Origin: Maea johnstoni
Lineage: Eukaryota; Annelida; Polychaeta; Spionida; Magelonidae
Assembly (NCBI GenBank): GCA_963942565.1
Contig: OZ012685.1
Coordinates: 58,496,197 to 58,560,196, forward strand
Reading direction: 5' to 3'
Length of the DNA: 64,000 nt
Shown: positions 22,801-51,746 of the stretch, piece after piece
Position numbering within the stretch: the stretch's first letter is position 1
Layout of the letters: each line of letters starts with the position of its first letter
Position numbers and translations under genes: made by a program
The notes under the pieces: generated by a model
Seen by the model: only the letters and a program-made list of their open reading frames with translations
The model's database searches: none
What the model was told of the DNA's origin: nothing

Positions 22801-23279
22801 TCCTTCTATTGTGTGAGACGGAGTGAAAAGAGAACCATATTGATGAAATCCCGTAACTCTATTTGGGATCGTTCCTAGTATTCCGAGTCATTCTTGTCAT
22901 TTACGTGACTGACAACCGTAGTAGATCTTTGTTAGGTACATGTACCACTAAGCCACTTTTATCAATGACCCCACACATTTACATACGGCCCGAAACTGAT
23001 TATGACCTACCTTCGTCACCTTTGGTAAATAACCAAATCAAATATGGCGCCTGTTGTCTAACTACTGCCAGACGGCTCGCCATCACCCGAATGTCGTTAG
23101 AACCCAATAAGGAGCGCCAAAATAGCTGAAAAATTGTATTTGATCTTTTAATCTTATGCCTTTTCAAATAGATAAAAAATAATGATTATATCAATACGCC
23201 TTTACATGTCGTTAACTTTATGGCATCGCCAGTTTCGCAATCCAATTTTCCTAGTGTTATGAACTTGCTATTCTGAGGT

Positions 23280-26200
23280 TCAATTAGTTACATCTGCTGC
23301 CGTTTCACTTTTGGGGGCGCTACGCGCTGCATGAACATTTGCGTCTAGACCATTGTTGAAAAGCTCGAGTGCAGAAACGACAGCCTCCACATGGCAGATC
23401 TTCAGGTTTACACCCTGCCATGTAATACTGACAATAAACTTCTTTATCAGGGATTCTGGACAAGGCATCCGCATTGCCATGATTTTTCCCTTGACGATGG
23501 AGGACAACCATGTCATATTGACTTAGTTCTTCCAGCCATCTTGCCAGCATTCCTGTAGGATTCTTAAATCCCATGAGCCATCGCAAACAGCTATGATCGG
23601 TTCTAACGAAGAATTTCCTTCCAAGGAGATAATGTCTGAATTGGCGTGTGAAACGGACGATGGCCAGGAGTTCTTTACGGGTTGTACAGTAGTTCCTCTG
23701 GGCAGATGTCAGTATGTAACTACTATAACTGATAACCCGCTCCACATCATCCTGAACTTGAATTAGCTCAGCGCCAATAGCTGTGTCGGAAGCATCGGTG
23801 TCTAGGATCAATGAATGAATGAATGATTTCTTAAAGGCACAATGGCGCACAAAGGCCATTTAGTGCCATAAAAATTGTGTAAAACAATGGTCCTTTGTTA
23901 TTGTTGAAAGCAATAACAAAGCAATAAATGAATAAAAATGATCACAAAACAATGAACAACTTCAAAATATAATTTCAGCATAACAGGTTGTTTCAAAAGA
24001 AACTACAAATTCTTAAAAGGTTTTACAATCGGTAAAACAGACCAATCTCATGTAAATAAGATAAAATGCTGTCTGGAGGAACCTTTTCAAAGAGTTCCCT
24101 AAAGCTATTTACACTAAAATGTCTATTTCTGGATTCAATAAAATCGACACACTCAAATAAAATATGCTTGACAGTCAATTGACAATCACACGCTGTACAT
24201 TGTGGAGGATCTTCCCCTTTCAAAAGGAAGCAGTGAGTCAAATGAGTGTGACCAATTCGGATTCTTGCTAAAACACTCTCCTCACGTCTAATGATTCGAG
24301 AACCTCCAGGCCAAAGACCCAACTGTGGATGAATTTCATGTAGTTTGTTGTTTACAGCCTCATCCCACTGAGACTGCCATTTGCATTTTAAAAGGACATT
24401 GATGTGCTTTTTAAAATCACCATAAGGAATTGGAACATTTGCGACTCTTCTCGAAAGACCAGCCTTGGCAGCAGCATCTGCCTTTTCATTACCCCTAATG
24501 CCAACATGACTGGGGATCCAGTAAAATAATATTCTTTTCTCTTGGTAGTGTACTAACCAATTGAGGCGTTCAAGTATGTAGAGGACAAGAGGATGTGTCC
24601 AGTCTTGGCCCGAAATGGCTTGAAGAGCAGACTTTGAATCAGAGAAAATAATAAAATTCCTTTCATCATCATCTGCCGTCTCCACCCTATCAAGAGCTAG
24701 ATAGAGGGCATGCAACTCGGCAGAAAATATAGAGGACTTATCTGGAAGACGTTCAATGGAAGAATAATTATCAATGACTGCTGCTGCTGCAGCCTTGTCA
24801 TCTGCAACAGAGCCATCAGTGTAGATGAAGTCATAGTCTCGGAAGACATCCTTCACCTCATTGTGCAAACTTATGTACTGAGAAGGATCCGTTTGATCCT
24901 TCTTGGCATACGAAAGAGTGAGGTTGACCATAGCAGTTGGATATGTCCATGGAGGAGTTTCAGGAAATTCAAATTTTGCGATGATGTCAGGATTAAAATC
25001 TAACTCTTCCAATGATTCCTTAATACGAATACCAAAAGTTGGAATGACTCTTGGTTTTCTAGCAAAAAGGTCCACATATCGAGGATTAAAAATAGTTTCA
25101 TAAACAGGGTTATTTGGGTTGGCAGCTATTTTAGTTGCAAATTGGAGAGCAAGCTTTTCTCTTCTGAGGTGAAGAGGGAGCTCATTCGCCTCAACACAAA
25201 GACTATCTGCAGGAGAGGTTCTAAAGGCTCCAAGACAAAGCCTCAAACCTTGATTTTGAATAGGATCCAGCAAAGAGATATAAGATTTACATGCTGCTCC
25301 GTAGATAAAACATCCATAGTCTAGCTTTGAACGAACAAGGGCCCTATATAGTCGTAAAAGAACTATACAATCCCCACCCCAGTCGGTACTGGAAACAACA
25401 CGCAACAAATTCAAAGCCTTGATACACTTTTTCTTCAGGTCCTTGATATGAGGGACAAATGTCAATTTTGAATCGAGTAAAATGCCAAGGAACTTTGTTT
25501 CCTTCTTTACAGGAATGGGGTTATCATAAAGGACCAAGTAGGGATCTGGATGAAGACCCCTCCTTCGACAAAAATGGACACAAACAGTCTTTGATTGGGA
25601 GAATTTAAAACCATTATTGTCAGCCCAATCTTCTATTCTATTTAGATGAAGTTGGAGCTGCCTTTCTATAGCGTGCATATGTTTTGATCGATACGAGACA
25701 CCAAAATCATCCACAAATAGAGACTTGTCAACACCATTTCTTATACAGCTGGTGATGCTGTTGATTTTGACTATAAAAAGGGTGACAGATAAAATGCTCC
25801 CCTGGGGAACTCCCATTTCTTGATCATAAAAGTCAGAGAGGGATGTCCCCACTCTGACTCTAAATTTCCTCTCAGATAAAAAGTTTTGTATAAAAAGGGG
25901 TAAACGTCCCCTGAGGTCCATATCATGTAAATTTTTCATAATGCCATATTTCCAAGTAGTGTCATATGCCTTTTCAAGGTCAAAAAAGACAGACACCACA
26001 TGTTCCCCATTTAAAAATCCCTCTCTTACAAATGTCTCAAATCGCACAAGATGATCCATTGTGCTTCGCGTTTTCCGGAAGCCACTTTGGGCTTCCGTGA
26101 TAAGTGAAGAAGATTCAAGATACCAAACAAGACGATCGTTTATCATTCGTTCCATGGTCTTACAGACACAACTGGTCAAAGCTATTGGGCGGTAATTATT

Positions 26201-28744
26201 AGGATCTTTGGAGTCTTTTCCTGGTTTGGCAATGGGTATGATATTGGCTTCTCTCCAGGAAGGTGGAAACTCTCTAGTTTCCCAAATATTATTAAAAACT
26301 TTTAAAAGGCACTGGAGAGAAGCTTGAGGAAGATGCTTCAAAATCTGATAATGTATTTGGTCAGGGCCAGGAGCTGTGTAATGGGCTTTACCAAGCGCAG
26401 TCCTGAGCTCATCCATTGAAAAGGGTTGATTATATGGTTCGGTATTGTCAGATTGGAATATAAGGGGATGACTCTCTTGTCTATTTTTGATGCGTTGGAA
26501 GTCTAGGATCAAAGGTTCGTCTGTATTTTTGGGAAAAGCTAGACAAGGTCCTGTTGCCAAGGCTTCCTTTAACCTTTCAAAAGCTTCTTGATGTTTCCGC
26601 TCCCAGACAAATTCCTCGTCTTTCTTCGTTAGATCGTAGAGACAACAGGAGATACCGCCAAAGTCTTTTAGGTGAGATCTATGGTAATTGACTAACCTAA
26701 GAAACCTCTGAACCTCTTTGACGCTTGTTGGCGTTGGCCACTTTTGAACGGCTTCTACACTTGACGGATTCATGAAGACTCCCTCTCTTTTCACCAGCTT
26801 GCCCAAGAACATGATTTCTGTTTGGAAGAAGAAACACTTCTTAGGTTTGAGCTTGAGATTGTAGCAGTGAAATCGTTCAAGCACTTTCACTAGATTCTTA
26901 AGATGATCATCGAAGTCCTTTCCTAGAATCGTCACGTCGTCCAAATACGCCAACACTTCTTCCCATGTCAATCCACGAAGAAGTAACATCATTGCACGTT
27001 GAAAAGTCGCTGGAGCATTGCATAGGCCAAATGGCATCCGACAATGCTCATACAGACCATATTTTGTTAAGAAGGCTGTCTTGGCTCTATCCTTCTCTTC
27101 AATATCGATCTGATAATACCCACTTGTCATATCTAGACTACTGTAGAATTGGTTATCGCCCAAGACATCTAGACATTCCGTGATGTTTGGCAGTGGATAC
27201 GCATCTTTTATCGTCACATCATTGAGAGCGCGATAATCGATGCACCAACGAACTTTTCCGTCTTTTTTCCTTATAAGAACAGGAGGAGAGGCCCACTCAG
27301 ATGAAGACGCTTGAATAACACCAGCTTCTTCCAAAGAATCAAGATGTTGCTTTTCTTCTTGCTCAAAACCCAAAGGAGTTCGACGCATCTTTTGCCGAAT
27401 GGGTTTCGCATCACCGGTGTCGACCCTGTGCTTGACCTCTGAGAAACACCCCAAATCTGTGTCGTTTTTAGAAAAGACATCGGCATACTCAATCAAGGTG
27501 TTCCCTAACTTAATAGTTTGATCCTCGGTCAGTGCCCCACAAGAACGTTGCCACAACTCCTTGAGATGCTCAGGCATGGCCTCTTCCATGACAGACTTAG
27601 AAGCACGGATTTGTGAAACTTTGATAGTTCTATCTTGCTCCGTGTCTACAACAGGTTCCGTTGCTCCCAACATCCCTCGGGTAAAATCATACAACTTTGA
27701 ACCCAACATCTGAATCGTAGATGTTGATCCCAATGTAGATCGGGTTTCTGCCATGTCTTTCTCCTGTTCAGTTTCTGATGTTCCAGATGCTGCATCAAGC
27801 TCTTTCTCTTGCACGACATCCACCTCCTCTGCATGTCCAACGACATGACCTTTTCTGAGTTTTTTATACTTGTCACTATCATTCAAAAGAGTAATAGTGA
27901 ATGTTCTTGTCTTTTCCAGCATTCCATCCTTATCCGTTTTAGTGATGAAGTGAGGAATAAGAACTTCCTTATGCGGGAACTCAGGTGCGTTGATGGAGTA
28001 ATCTGTGTCAGCATCTGACTTGAACTTGACTTTAGCATGTACAGCTGAGTTTGGGGGAATGACAACGTGCTTTGCCAAGGTTACACGACGAACTGATGTT
28101 GACTCATCGTGAAGCAATGACGCTTGGATATTTTCATCTCTTAACGTCAATATTTTGTTCCCAAGATCTATCTTCCCATCATGGGCAACAAGGAAATCTA
28201 TCCCCAGGATACAATTATCAGAAATGGGAGCCACATAAACATCCCACAGATAACTTGATCGTCCCAGCTGTATAGGCACTTGTTCGACCTTTTTCGCTAC
28301 CATTACCGTATTCTTTCCCGCCTCCCGTAACCGGATGGAGTCAGTTACGTTAAAAGTCGGTTTAATCTGTCCAAACAGATCCTCACTCACTAGCGTAACT
28401 TGAGCAGCGGTGTCTATAACTGCTTTAGTCGCATGATCATTGATCGTGAGTGGCACTGTTAAACTGAGACCAGCTGTAGCGGACCGCACAGATATCTCTT
28501 TTGGAATAACAGTTTTTTTGGTAGCAACCGGTTTGTCGAAAATACGACCAGCATGAGCCGGTTTAGTGCCAAAGTCATTACCAGTATGAACCGGTTGTTT
28601 TTCATTCTTCCCAGCATTAGCCGGGTAATCCATACCATCATTAGACGGTTTACGGATCTGCTCCTGCTTCCCAGCACTACCATTATCAAACGGTTCAGGA
28701 AACAGATCCTTTCGGGAACCTATCGAGTTCTCGACCCCCGTCAT
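23280..28744 (-). CDS. Protease, reverse transcriptase and RNase H region of the Gypsy fossil, split by a LINE
   Basis: The region opens with an aspartic-protease-like segment (VIDTAAQVTLVS), followed by reverse transcriptase (WCIDYRALNDVT, SGYYQIDIEE, LAYLDDVTILG). Left of the inserted LINE lies RNase H (TDASDTAIGAELI through GNADALSRIPD). The order protease, RT, RNase H, integrase is that of Ty3/Gypsy. A LINE occupies 23812-26500, so a continuous open frame here yields a chimeric conceptual protein that should not be annotated as one gene. Broken fossil. Confidence 0.9.
23812..26500 (-). mobile_element. 5'-truncated I/Nimb-like LINE with RNase H, inserted in the Gypsy fossil
   Basis: The target duplication GTCTAGGATCAA is present at both ends (23800-23811 and 26501-26512). 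The 3' tail on the minus strand is a short (ATTC)n run. The open frame ends at 24023. It encodes the RT palm (PGPDQIHYQIL, NYRPIALTS, VFFDLEKAYD, GVPQGSILS, FVDDFGVSY), then RNase H (FIYTDGS, SAELHALYLAL, FSDSKSAL, WIPSHVGIRGNEKAD), then a terminal Cys-His segment (CTACDCQLTVKHILFEC). RT followed by RNase H is typical of the I group of non-LTR elements. The endonuclease end is absent. The YVDD-like box reads FVDD, and the frame is otherwise uninterrupted, so the insertion is young. Confidence 0.93.
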
Positions 28745-28803
28745 CTGTTGAATACGACCTTCCCTTCTTATCCGGACTGACGTTAGGCCGTCGTGGTCAG
28801 TCC

Positions 28804-30051
28804 TTAAGAGTTTAAAGGCTCTTTGTCATTCTGTGTTTTCTTCAGAGGACAATTGTTGGCATAATGTCCCATTTGGTCACAATTGAAGCACCTTACTCTT
28901 GAAGGAGAGAACGATCGCGTTGAATTCCGATTGACATCGGTCCTATCCGAGCCTCGAGCCGGTGAACTTGGGGGAGTGGAGTAACGTTTAGGTGAATCTG
29001 ATGTCGGTAAAGAGACTTTACTAGGCGGCTGCACTGCAGAATTTATCTTCTGCAATAGCGACATCATAGCACTCAGAGTGGATTTAAAGTCACCCTCTGC
29101 ACCTTTTGAGTTATCATCCTGAACACGCCGCACCTTGTGCTCATCCTCGAAGGTCACTTGCCTCAATTTCCCTCTAGGACCTTGCAGGAGCGCATGATTG
29201 GACTGAGCTACTTTTGTAAAGTTGATCGCCTCAGTCAACGTTTTCGGTTCCCGAATCATGGCGATCTCCACGGCATACTTGTCATTAGCCCCTCGCATGA
29301 ACGACTCAATCCCTAAGGTGTCAACCATACTGGGAGATGCGTCCGGATACGCTTGAAAGACCAGCTGCATGACTCTCTGCCCAAAGTCATCAGTTCTTTC
29401 TTCCTCACCTTGACGTACTGCCATGAGTTGAGTACGCAAGACAGGTGGGCTATCATCCTTTCCGAAGGTACGCAGAAGCTTCTCTGTGGACACCTGGAAA
29501 TTTCGTCTATCCTCTGGCTTTTGTTTAGAGAAGATATCTAGTGGCTTTCCAGTTAAATTCTGCGCCAAAATGATTAACTTTTCGTGATCATTAAAGCTGT
29601 ATGCCTCTGCCAGAAGTTCGATCTTCACCAGGAAAGACTTGAAATCATCCTTCCCATCATAATGCTGGATTTTTGGGCTGAACAGCATCCGGGACGAAAA
29701 CCTCTCTGTGGACCTACTTGGTCTTGAGGAACCTTCAGGATTCCTTTGGCTGTCTTCCTCCCGCTCTACAGAACCTGATTTGCGTGAGGCATCTCTGTCA
29801 GACGATCTCTGTCTTACATCCTGGGCGGCAGGTTTTGGTTTCGTCAGACGTACCGGAACAGGTGGAGCGTTGCTTCGAAGGAAAGATCCGACAGACGAAA
29901 TGAATGATTGATCAGCCGATTCACGCATCGGAGTAGCTGGCAGTCTTTCTAGTTTAGCAACAACTGGTGCTTTAGCTGTCGGTGCTGCTGGTGTTTTGGG
30001 AATAGCACCTGCCATATGCAACAATACTGGCTTTTCCTCCTGCACAACCAT
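28804..30051 (-). CDS. Gag of the Gypsy fossil
   Basis: The 415-residue frame has a central capsid-like helical part (FSPKIQHYDGKDDFKSFLVK onward) and a single C-terminal zinc knuckle CFNCDQMGHYANNCPLKK near residue 390. It lies directly upstream of the protease-RT region on the same strand. Fossil element. Confidence 0.88.
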   Translation of the reverse strand: MVVQEEKPVLLHMAGAIPKTPAAPTAKAPVVAKLERLPATPMRESADQSFISSVGSFLRSNAPPVPVRLTKPKPAAQDVRQRSSDRDASRKSGSVEREEDSQRNPEGSSRPSRSTERFSSRMLFSPKIQHYDGKDDFKSFLVKIELLAEAYSFNDHEKLIILAQNLTGKPLDIFSKQKPEDRRNFQVSTEKLLRTFGKDDSPPVLRTQLMAVRQGEEERTDDFGQRVMQLVFQAYPDASPSMVDTLGIESFMRGANDKYAVEIAMIREPKTLTEAINFTKVAQSNHALLQGPRGKLRQVTFEDEHKVRRVQDDNSKGAEGDFKSTLSAMMSLLQKINSAVQPPSKVSLPTSDSPKRYSTPPSSPARGSDRTDVNRNSTRSFSPSRVRCFNCDQMGHYANNCPLKKTQNDKEPLNS

Positions 30052-30060
30052 TTTGGATTT

Positions 30061-31633
30061 GATGGCGTGATAGGCGATGGTGTCAAACGTGATTTAAAGA
30101 AAGCATTGGTGGCAGACGCCATGTTTACAGTGCCTGGATGCATAAGCAAATTTATCGTCTGTTGTTGGTAAAGTAAGAACCTCATAACTGTAACTCTAAC
30201 TGTAACTTAGTTCAGACATAAACGCTACCTATTTTCCCGTTTCTGATATCATATGGACGGTAGCGTTTAGTCCCATCTCTTATAAAGTATGTTAGCAGGT
30301 TTCCGCCAGAAATTAAGCCGGAAGCATTTTGTCACAATCTGGGCACATACAAACAGCTGGGAAATGTATTTTTCCTCTTTTCAATCACTGACGGCTAGCT
30401 AGATTGTATTGCCGTCATAAGTAAAAGCCAGCGTCGTTTAATTGGACTATATCAGACTCTTTTCACCTCCAGCCGGTGATATATTACGAGAAGTTGTTTT
30501 GTAAATGTCTGCCATATTGGTTTTGTACAAGTCGGAACAAGTGTCAAGTATATTATTAACTTGTATAGTATGTTTTGTTTCTATTAGGAAATATCCAGAA
30601 TATTTGCTGGAAGAAGTCATATAATATGGTAGTTAATGACACTTTCAGGACCAAGAAGCCTAGCATTGGTCCCGTTTATGGGTTTTATGCTAAACAACCG
30701 CTGCATCCACAATAAGATATCGTTGCATATATAGTTATTAAGGTTCAATATTATTGAACTAACTGTAACTGAGCTTAAAGGAAATGAGGATAAGTGTGTT
30801 GTGAGGATGGAGATTTAAATAACAAGTTTGTGTAGAGGTGGGTGTGGGTACAGTTCAACCTTTCTTATTGAGGCAATATGTCATATCACATCATCACACT
30901 ATTTAAAGGAAAGTCACCAACATAATTTCTTTCCTGATTGGACGCTTGGACAGGCAAATGAGATTACTCAAAACTTACTTGAAAAAAAAGATTTATCATT
31001 CAGAACTTGGGAACTACAAATGGAAATATTTATCATTCCATTCCCTTGACTGAGTCTTCAATTTGATGAAGTTGTCAAGTCACACAGAAGAAGAAGAAAA
31101 AGAGTTAATGACTGGATGAAAGATTAGACAATATTTACCTTAATGTTAGCAAAAAATGATTGAAAGTTCAAACGTCTGCAGGAGAAATGAAAACTGAGGT
31201 TAAGCTTTCCCTACAGCTAGGACAAGTACATATTTAAAAAGTTATAATTATGGCCACTGAGGCATTTGATTATAGATTTATTTTACTAACATTTATCTTG
31301 ATCTAGCACAATGAAACAAAAGATAATATCACAATCTTATTCCCTTGTTTCCCATCATAATTATTGGGGATTGGATTTTTTCCCAAAAAAATATGGTAAG
31401 TTAAAAACAATGATTGCGACTTCATGGCATTGTTGCATGAGTCACATGCAATTGATTCAATGCCAATATTCAAATGAATATTTTTTCTTGTAACTTGCAA
31501 GACTGAAATGAATATGATACTATGAGAACCTGATTCAATTTTTAAATGCATATGAGCAACCTAGCTGTTAGTGTCATATCTATAGTTGAATGTAAAATTT
31601 CTATAAGTGCTTTATGAATTGTTATAATTTTAG
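30061..31633. other. Region between Gypsy gag and DNAI2 (5' flank and UTR of DNAI2)
   Basis: No LTR matching 17580-17620 could be recognised by eye. A short inverted pair AAACGCTACC / GGTAGCGTTT lies at 30220-30260. A DNAI2 noncoding first exon is expected here, because the coding exon is preceded by an acceptor, but it could not be located. Nothing else is supported. Confidence 0.45.
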
Positions 31634-31652
31634 GTGACACAACAATAAGAAA

Positions 31653-47781
<16,129 letters not shown>

Positions 47782-49450
47782 ATCTAGATCACACAGAGAA
47801 AGACCTTATACTTCTGCCATGTGGATATCTTATGCAGTGCTAACTCTATAGGCAGATGTATACCATAAACACATTTAAGTCACCATGTTTTTTGGATGTG
47901 GTATTCAAGTTTTGCACAGGTGCATTTTGACAAATAAGCATCACACCATTCTCTGCTATAGACTAAATATTTTCACATCTGTAAATAATGCACCAATCAT
48001 TTTCCTGAGTTCATATCTATCATTCATTTTTACAAATTGAAATGCTGAAACAACGTATTTGTTAGAAAATCAAAATATTTGGTGCGAGACTTACATGAAT
48101 ATATTTTTAATCTGAAAAAAACTTAAAGATTATTCACCTTCCCAACCCCTTGTTATACTGTACATATCTATATATAGGCAACTTTGATTTCTTAGCTCTG
48201 TTTATCTACCATTCTTGTGTTCTCTCTATTAACCAGCTCTAACCATGTATATTGTGTTGCGTGCAAAATTATCCTTGGGAGGACATTGGAGCAATTTTTC
48301 ATATATCTATATGAAGACCATTTTTTCCTCTGAAATCAAGTAAAGATAACTAGTGAATTTTTAAGTAATATATGGAAAATGCAAAAAAGAGTAGAAATTT
48401 TATTTTTACACCAAAATGGTTGTGATAATTGCAATAGTGGTTTGTTCACTTAATTCATGAGATGTTATCACATAAACATTCGGTGTTGTTGCCTAGAAGA
48501 CAATTGATAAGGATGATGTATGAAGCAAGAATTAATAGACCAAAGCACTTAAGAGAACAGGGTATTTCATAACGTCTATCTTCAGACTGCAGCATATGGT
48601 TCTGACAAATCACATGTCAGCTTGTGTAGGTTCAACTTTCCTGCATCTGAAAAACGAGTTTTAAAAACCCACGCAAGCAAAAGAAATGAAATTAAGAAAA
48701 AGGTTTGAAATTCAGCCAAATTTGTATATTACCATTCATTTCATCTGTAAAAGTATTGCCTGAATTATTGACCCAATTTGAAAATCAGATGAATTTTGTT
48801 ACTTCTCTGGTTCAACCTATATTCCTAGAATGCATGGAATCTGATTCTGATAGCAAGCTGATTTCAAAAAGATTTTACTTGGTCTCTCGTTCTAAATAGG
48901 TGAAAATGTGAAAAAGGAAGATTTAGTGATGCTCTTTTCTGGGTCATTGGTCAAGTGTAAGGGTCAATTTCAATAAATTCTACATACACATGACAACTTT
49001 TTTTCCATTGGTCATACTCACAATCATTATTTGTTTAACTGTACAAAGGATGAATTATATTCCTGAGCTGCTTCTAGAGTTTTTGCAGCAAAAAGCCTGT
49101 CTGGTGGTACAAAATACCTTTCATTTTCAAATTCTACAGAAACCAAACTTTTATTCATCTTTACTTAGCTGCTTATGTTTAATAAAAGGAACTTTGATAA
49201 CTTTTTTGAGGAAATCCCCACCATAATTCATCTATTCACAAGCTGCTTTGTATATATAATGAATAAAAATCTAGACATGCATGAAGATATGTGTTAGTGT
49301 GTATATTTCAGCTACCATTATAATTTTTGAGGTAAGGACTAATGCAAGTATTTCAGATATGCTATAATGAAATAGGTTTTGTTGACATGAATGCATGTAA
49401 AAGTGTAATGTATATAAAATGTAAATAAACGCTTGGACCTAGGAATATTA
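47782..49450 (+). other. DNAI2: DNAI2 3' UTR and downstream flank
   Basis: AT-rich sequence after the stop codon with AATAAA hexamers at about 49260 and 49424, either of which could set the transcript end. The open frames at 48705 and 48990 have no recognisable family. Confidence 0.5.
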
Positions 49451-49699
49451 GTTTGTTTTCGTGGGTTCCACGTACAGTGGATACACACTTATTCGCCACA
49501 CGATCATTTCCTTATGTCGTATCCAATCCTTTGTTCCCTGTCTAATGTCCATTATCAGTGTTTGAAGTGCCATTAACTATTCTTATTCATGAGGACTTTG
49601 ACAGCCATAAGCTCGCTCAGTATACATCAAATATTAAAAATGAATGTCTTACTGTTCTGTTGTTGATCCCAATATCAGGGTTAGTAGCGGACATCTCTT

Positions 49700-50720
49700 A
49701 ATTCTTGTTATAGTCGCTGTTTTGTGGCGACTCTTATGCACTGTCTTCTATCGCATTGCATCGGCGCGGTGATGTCAGCCATGTTACGGCGATCGGTTGC
49801 CATATCGCCGGCAGTGTTTATGTCCGAATTATGTGCCGAGGCTTGTTCGCGGCGAAATCCCGCGCACAATCGATCGTTCATCTCACTCTTGTTGTGCGTC
49901 ATTATACCTCGTGGGGATTCCCTAACGAGGGAATCCCTACGGGGGCGACATTTCGCCAACAGGCGTCGTTTATGTCACGTGATCAACCCCCTGCATCAGG
50001 AGCGAGTTTCGGCGAGCGTATAAGTCAAAGTCACATGCTCTGGTTCCTCCCAAAGTCGTTTTCGCGAGCTATTTCTCGCCTGGTTCTCACCTTGACCTTG
50101 TCGAGTGACGTAGTCTGGTTCAAAATCGACAACCGACGATTGACAGCGGTTGACTGTGGTTCGCGCTATGAACGATGGGAGATGGACATTTATTTTTTTA
50201 TTCACTGAATAATTCAGTCCTCAGTAGGCCTTAACATATATAAACAATTACGGTAATGATAATGAAGTGTACTTGGGTAACTATAGAAAACACGTAAAAC
50301 TTGAATTACAAAGGGGTCACATGGCGTCCAATCACAGGCGAGAACTAGGCATGCGACAACCACAGTCGTTTTGGCGAGCTGTTTGTGGTTAGTGGCGTAG
50401 TTTGTGACGTCGAGAACCACAAACTCTCCCGCGGAAACACACCCCTGTGGTAGTGACGCTATTTCGGGGGTGTCATCATTGTGGGGATTCCCTTACGGGA
50501 GGAATCCCTACGGTGGTGACATCTTTGCCAACAGGCGTCGTTCAGCCACGATCAACAGGCGTCGTTCAGCCATGATCTTTGTGCGTCATTATACCCTCGT
50601 GGGGATTCCCTTACATGGGAATCCCTACGGGGGTGACATCTTTGCCAACAGGCGTCGTTCAGGCGACATGCCTGGATCATTTTGCGTCATTATTCCCTCG
50701 TGGGGATTCCATAACGTCAC
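49700..50720. repeat. CpG-richer repeat block, four copies of a GGGGATTCCC-centred unit
   Basis: A unit with the order GTGCGTCATTATACC, TCGTGGGGATTCCCTAAC (or TTACATGGGAATCCC), TACGGGGGCGACAT and GCCAACAGGCGTCGTT occurs near 49890-49970, 50480-50545 and 50580-50665, with a partial copy near 50685-50715. The centre is palindromic (GGGATTCCC/GGGAATCCC). The block is clearly less AT-rich than its surroundings. Open frames on both strands show no known domain. Confidence 0.75.
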
Positions 50721-50849
50721 ACAGAAACCTACACTTGTGGTCAAGCCTGACTGGACACTAAATGACTGACCACTGCTGCTGCTGCCTGCTCATCATCTCA
50801 CAGTCTCTCACTTCCTACCAGGAAACGCTGCCTTCCTCTAAGAAATAAC

Positions 50850-50961
50850 ACACACAGACAGACAGACAGACAGACAAAGGAAAAACTAATAGTTTGGTAC
50901 CAAAAGGTGGCTTAAGGTTGTAAACCAAAGGAAACCAGAAGAATCCCAACAAAAACACCTG

Positions 50962-51045
<84 letters not shown>
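50850..51045. repeat. Short (ACAG)n run and (TA)n array
   Basis: A short CAGACAGACAGA run lies near 50855-50875, and alternating TA spans about 50967-51043. Confidence 0.95.
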
Positions 51046-51052
<7 letters not shown>

Positions 51053-51297
51053 ATATGGTGTGGGCAGTGAAGCTAACAGAAAATTAAGACATTTTATCCA
51101 TCTAATATTGTAAATTTTAGTAGCAGGGATAAATTGCCGAGTACACGCTGCCATGTTACATACAATGACATTATTTCATTCTAAGAGTTCATTTTTTGCC
51201 TGAAAAGTCTATTTGCACATTTATGATATTCTGGGTGCTGGCGAGATACTGCGTTTTGAGAAACCCAGATTTTGAACTCCCCCTTTCTTTACAATAA

Positions 51298-51370
51298 TTC
51301 CAGTCATTTTTCAGGTGTTCTGCATCATTCTGTAATAGCCAAATTAGCCACCGGTAGTATAAGGGTCAAA
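51298..51370. mobile_element. piggyBac-type MITE, right-half fragment
   Basis: Matches the right half of the TTAA elements nearby (CAGTCATTTTTCAGG, CCAAATTAGCCACC, ATAAGGG) but ends in TCAA, not TTAA, and lacks the left part. Confidence 0.6.
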
Positions 51371-51746
51371 CCTTTTATTATTTTTCATAGGTGATCGGAC
51401 AAGTCTGTAAATGTCATCCTGCAAGAGCAACATCATAATGCAAATAAAGAACATGGGAGGACGATTTTCGGAGCAAGAAAACAACTTCTATTCAAAAATG
51501 TTTCTCAGTTTTTTCTTTATTTATCGACATAGTATTTACATCTGTGTCAGATCACCAGGTGTTACTGGAGACGACTTGGTAAAAAGCAGAGATTCATTAT
51601 TCTATCAGTTCAACCTGGCTGTTATATATAACATCACTGAACGACCGACTCAAGTTCCCTAAAGTAGTGGTGGTAGTCATTTTAAGTTTTGGAGAATCTT
51701 CTCTCCAAGATAAAGAGCTAAATTTCCTTTAAATGACATTCACATC

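Larger units (their letters stand above)
21780..23279. mobile_element. Unidentified 1.5-kb insertion inside the Gypsy fossil
   Basis: The Gypsy coding sequence stops near 23280 and resumes near 21780. The intervening block has no retroelement coding. It includes a perfect hairpin (21894-21935), repeat R1 (about 22020-22290) and a SINE-like unit (about 22675-22800). Its ends could not be pinned and no target duplication was found, so it may be several insertions. Confidence 0.55.
17580..30060 (-). mobile_element. Ty3/Gypsy-type LTR retrotransposon fossil with CW-finger integrase and TatD ORF
   Basis: Minus-strand element with parts in order: gag with one CCHC zinc knuckle (28804-30051), protease plus reverse transcriptase (26513-28744), RNase H (23320-23799), integrase with a C-terminal CW-type zinc finger (19671-21722), and an accessory zinc-finger/TatD nuclease ORF (17748-19595). 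It is broken by at least two insertions: a LINE (23812-26500) and an unidentified block of about 1.5 kb (about 21780-23279). A matched LTR pair could not be identified by eye. Long open frames suggest it is not ancient, but it is a non-functional fossil as it stands. Confidence 0.9.
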
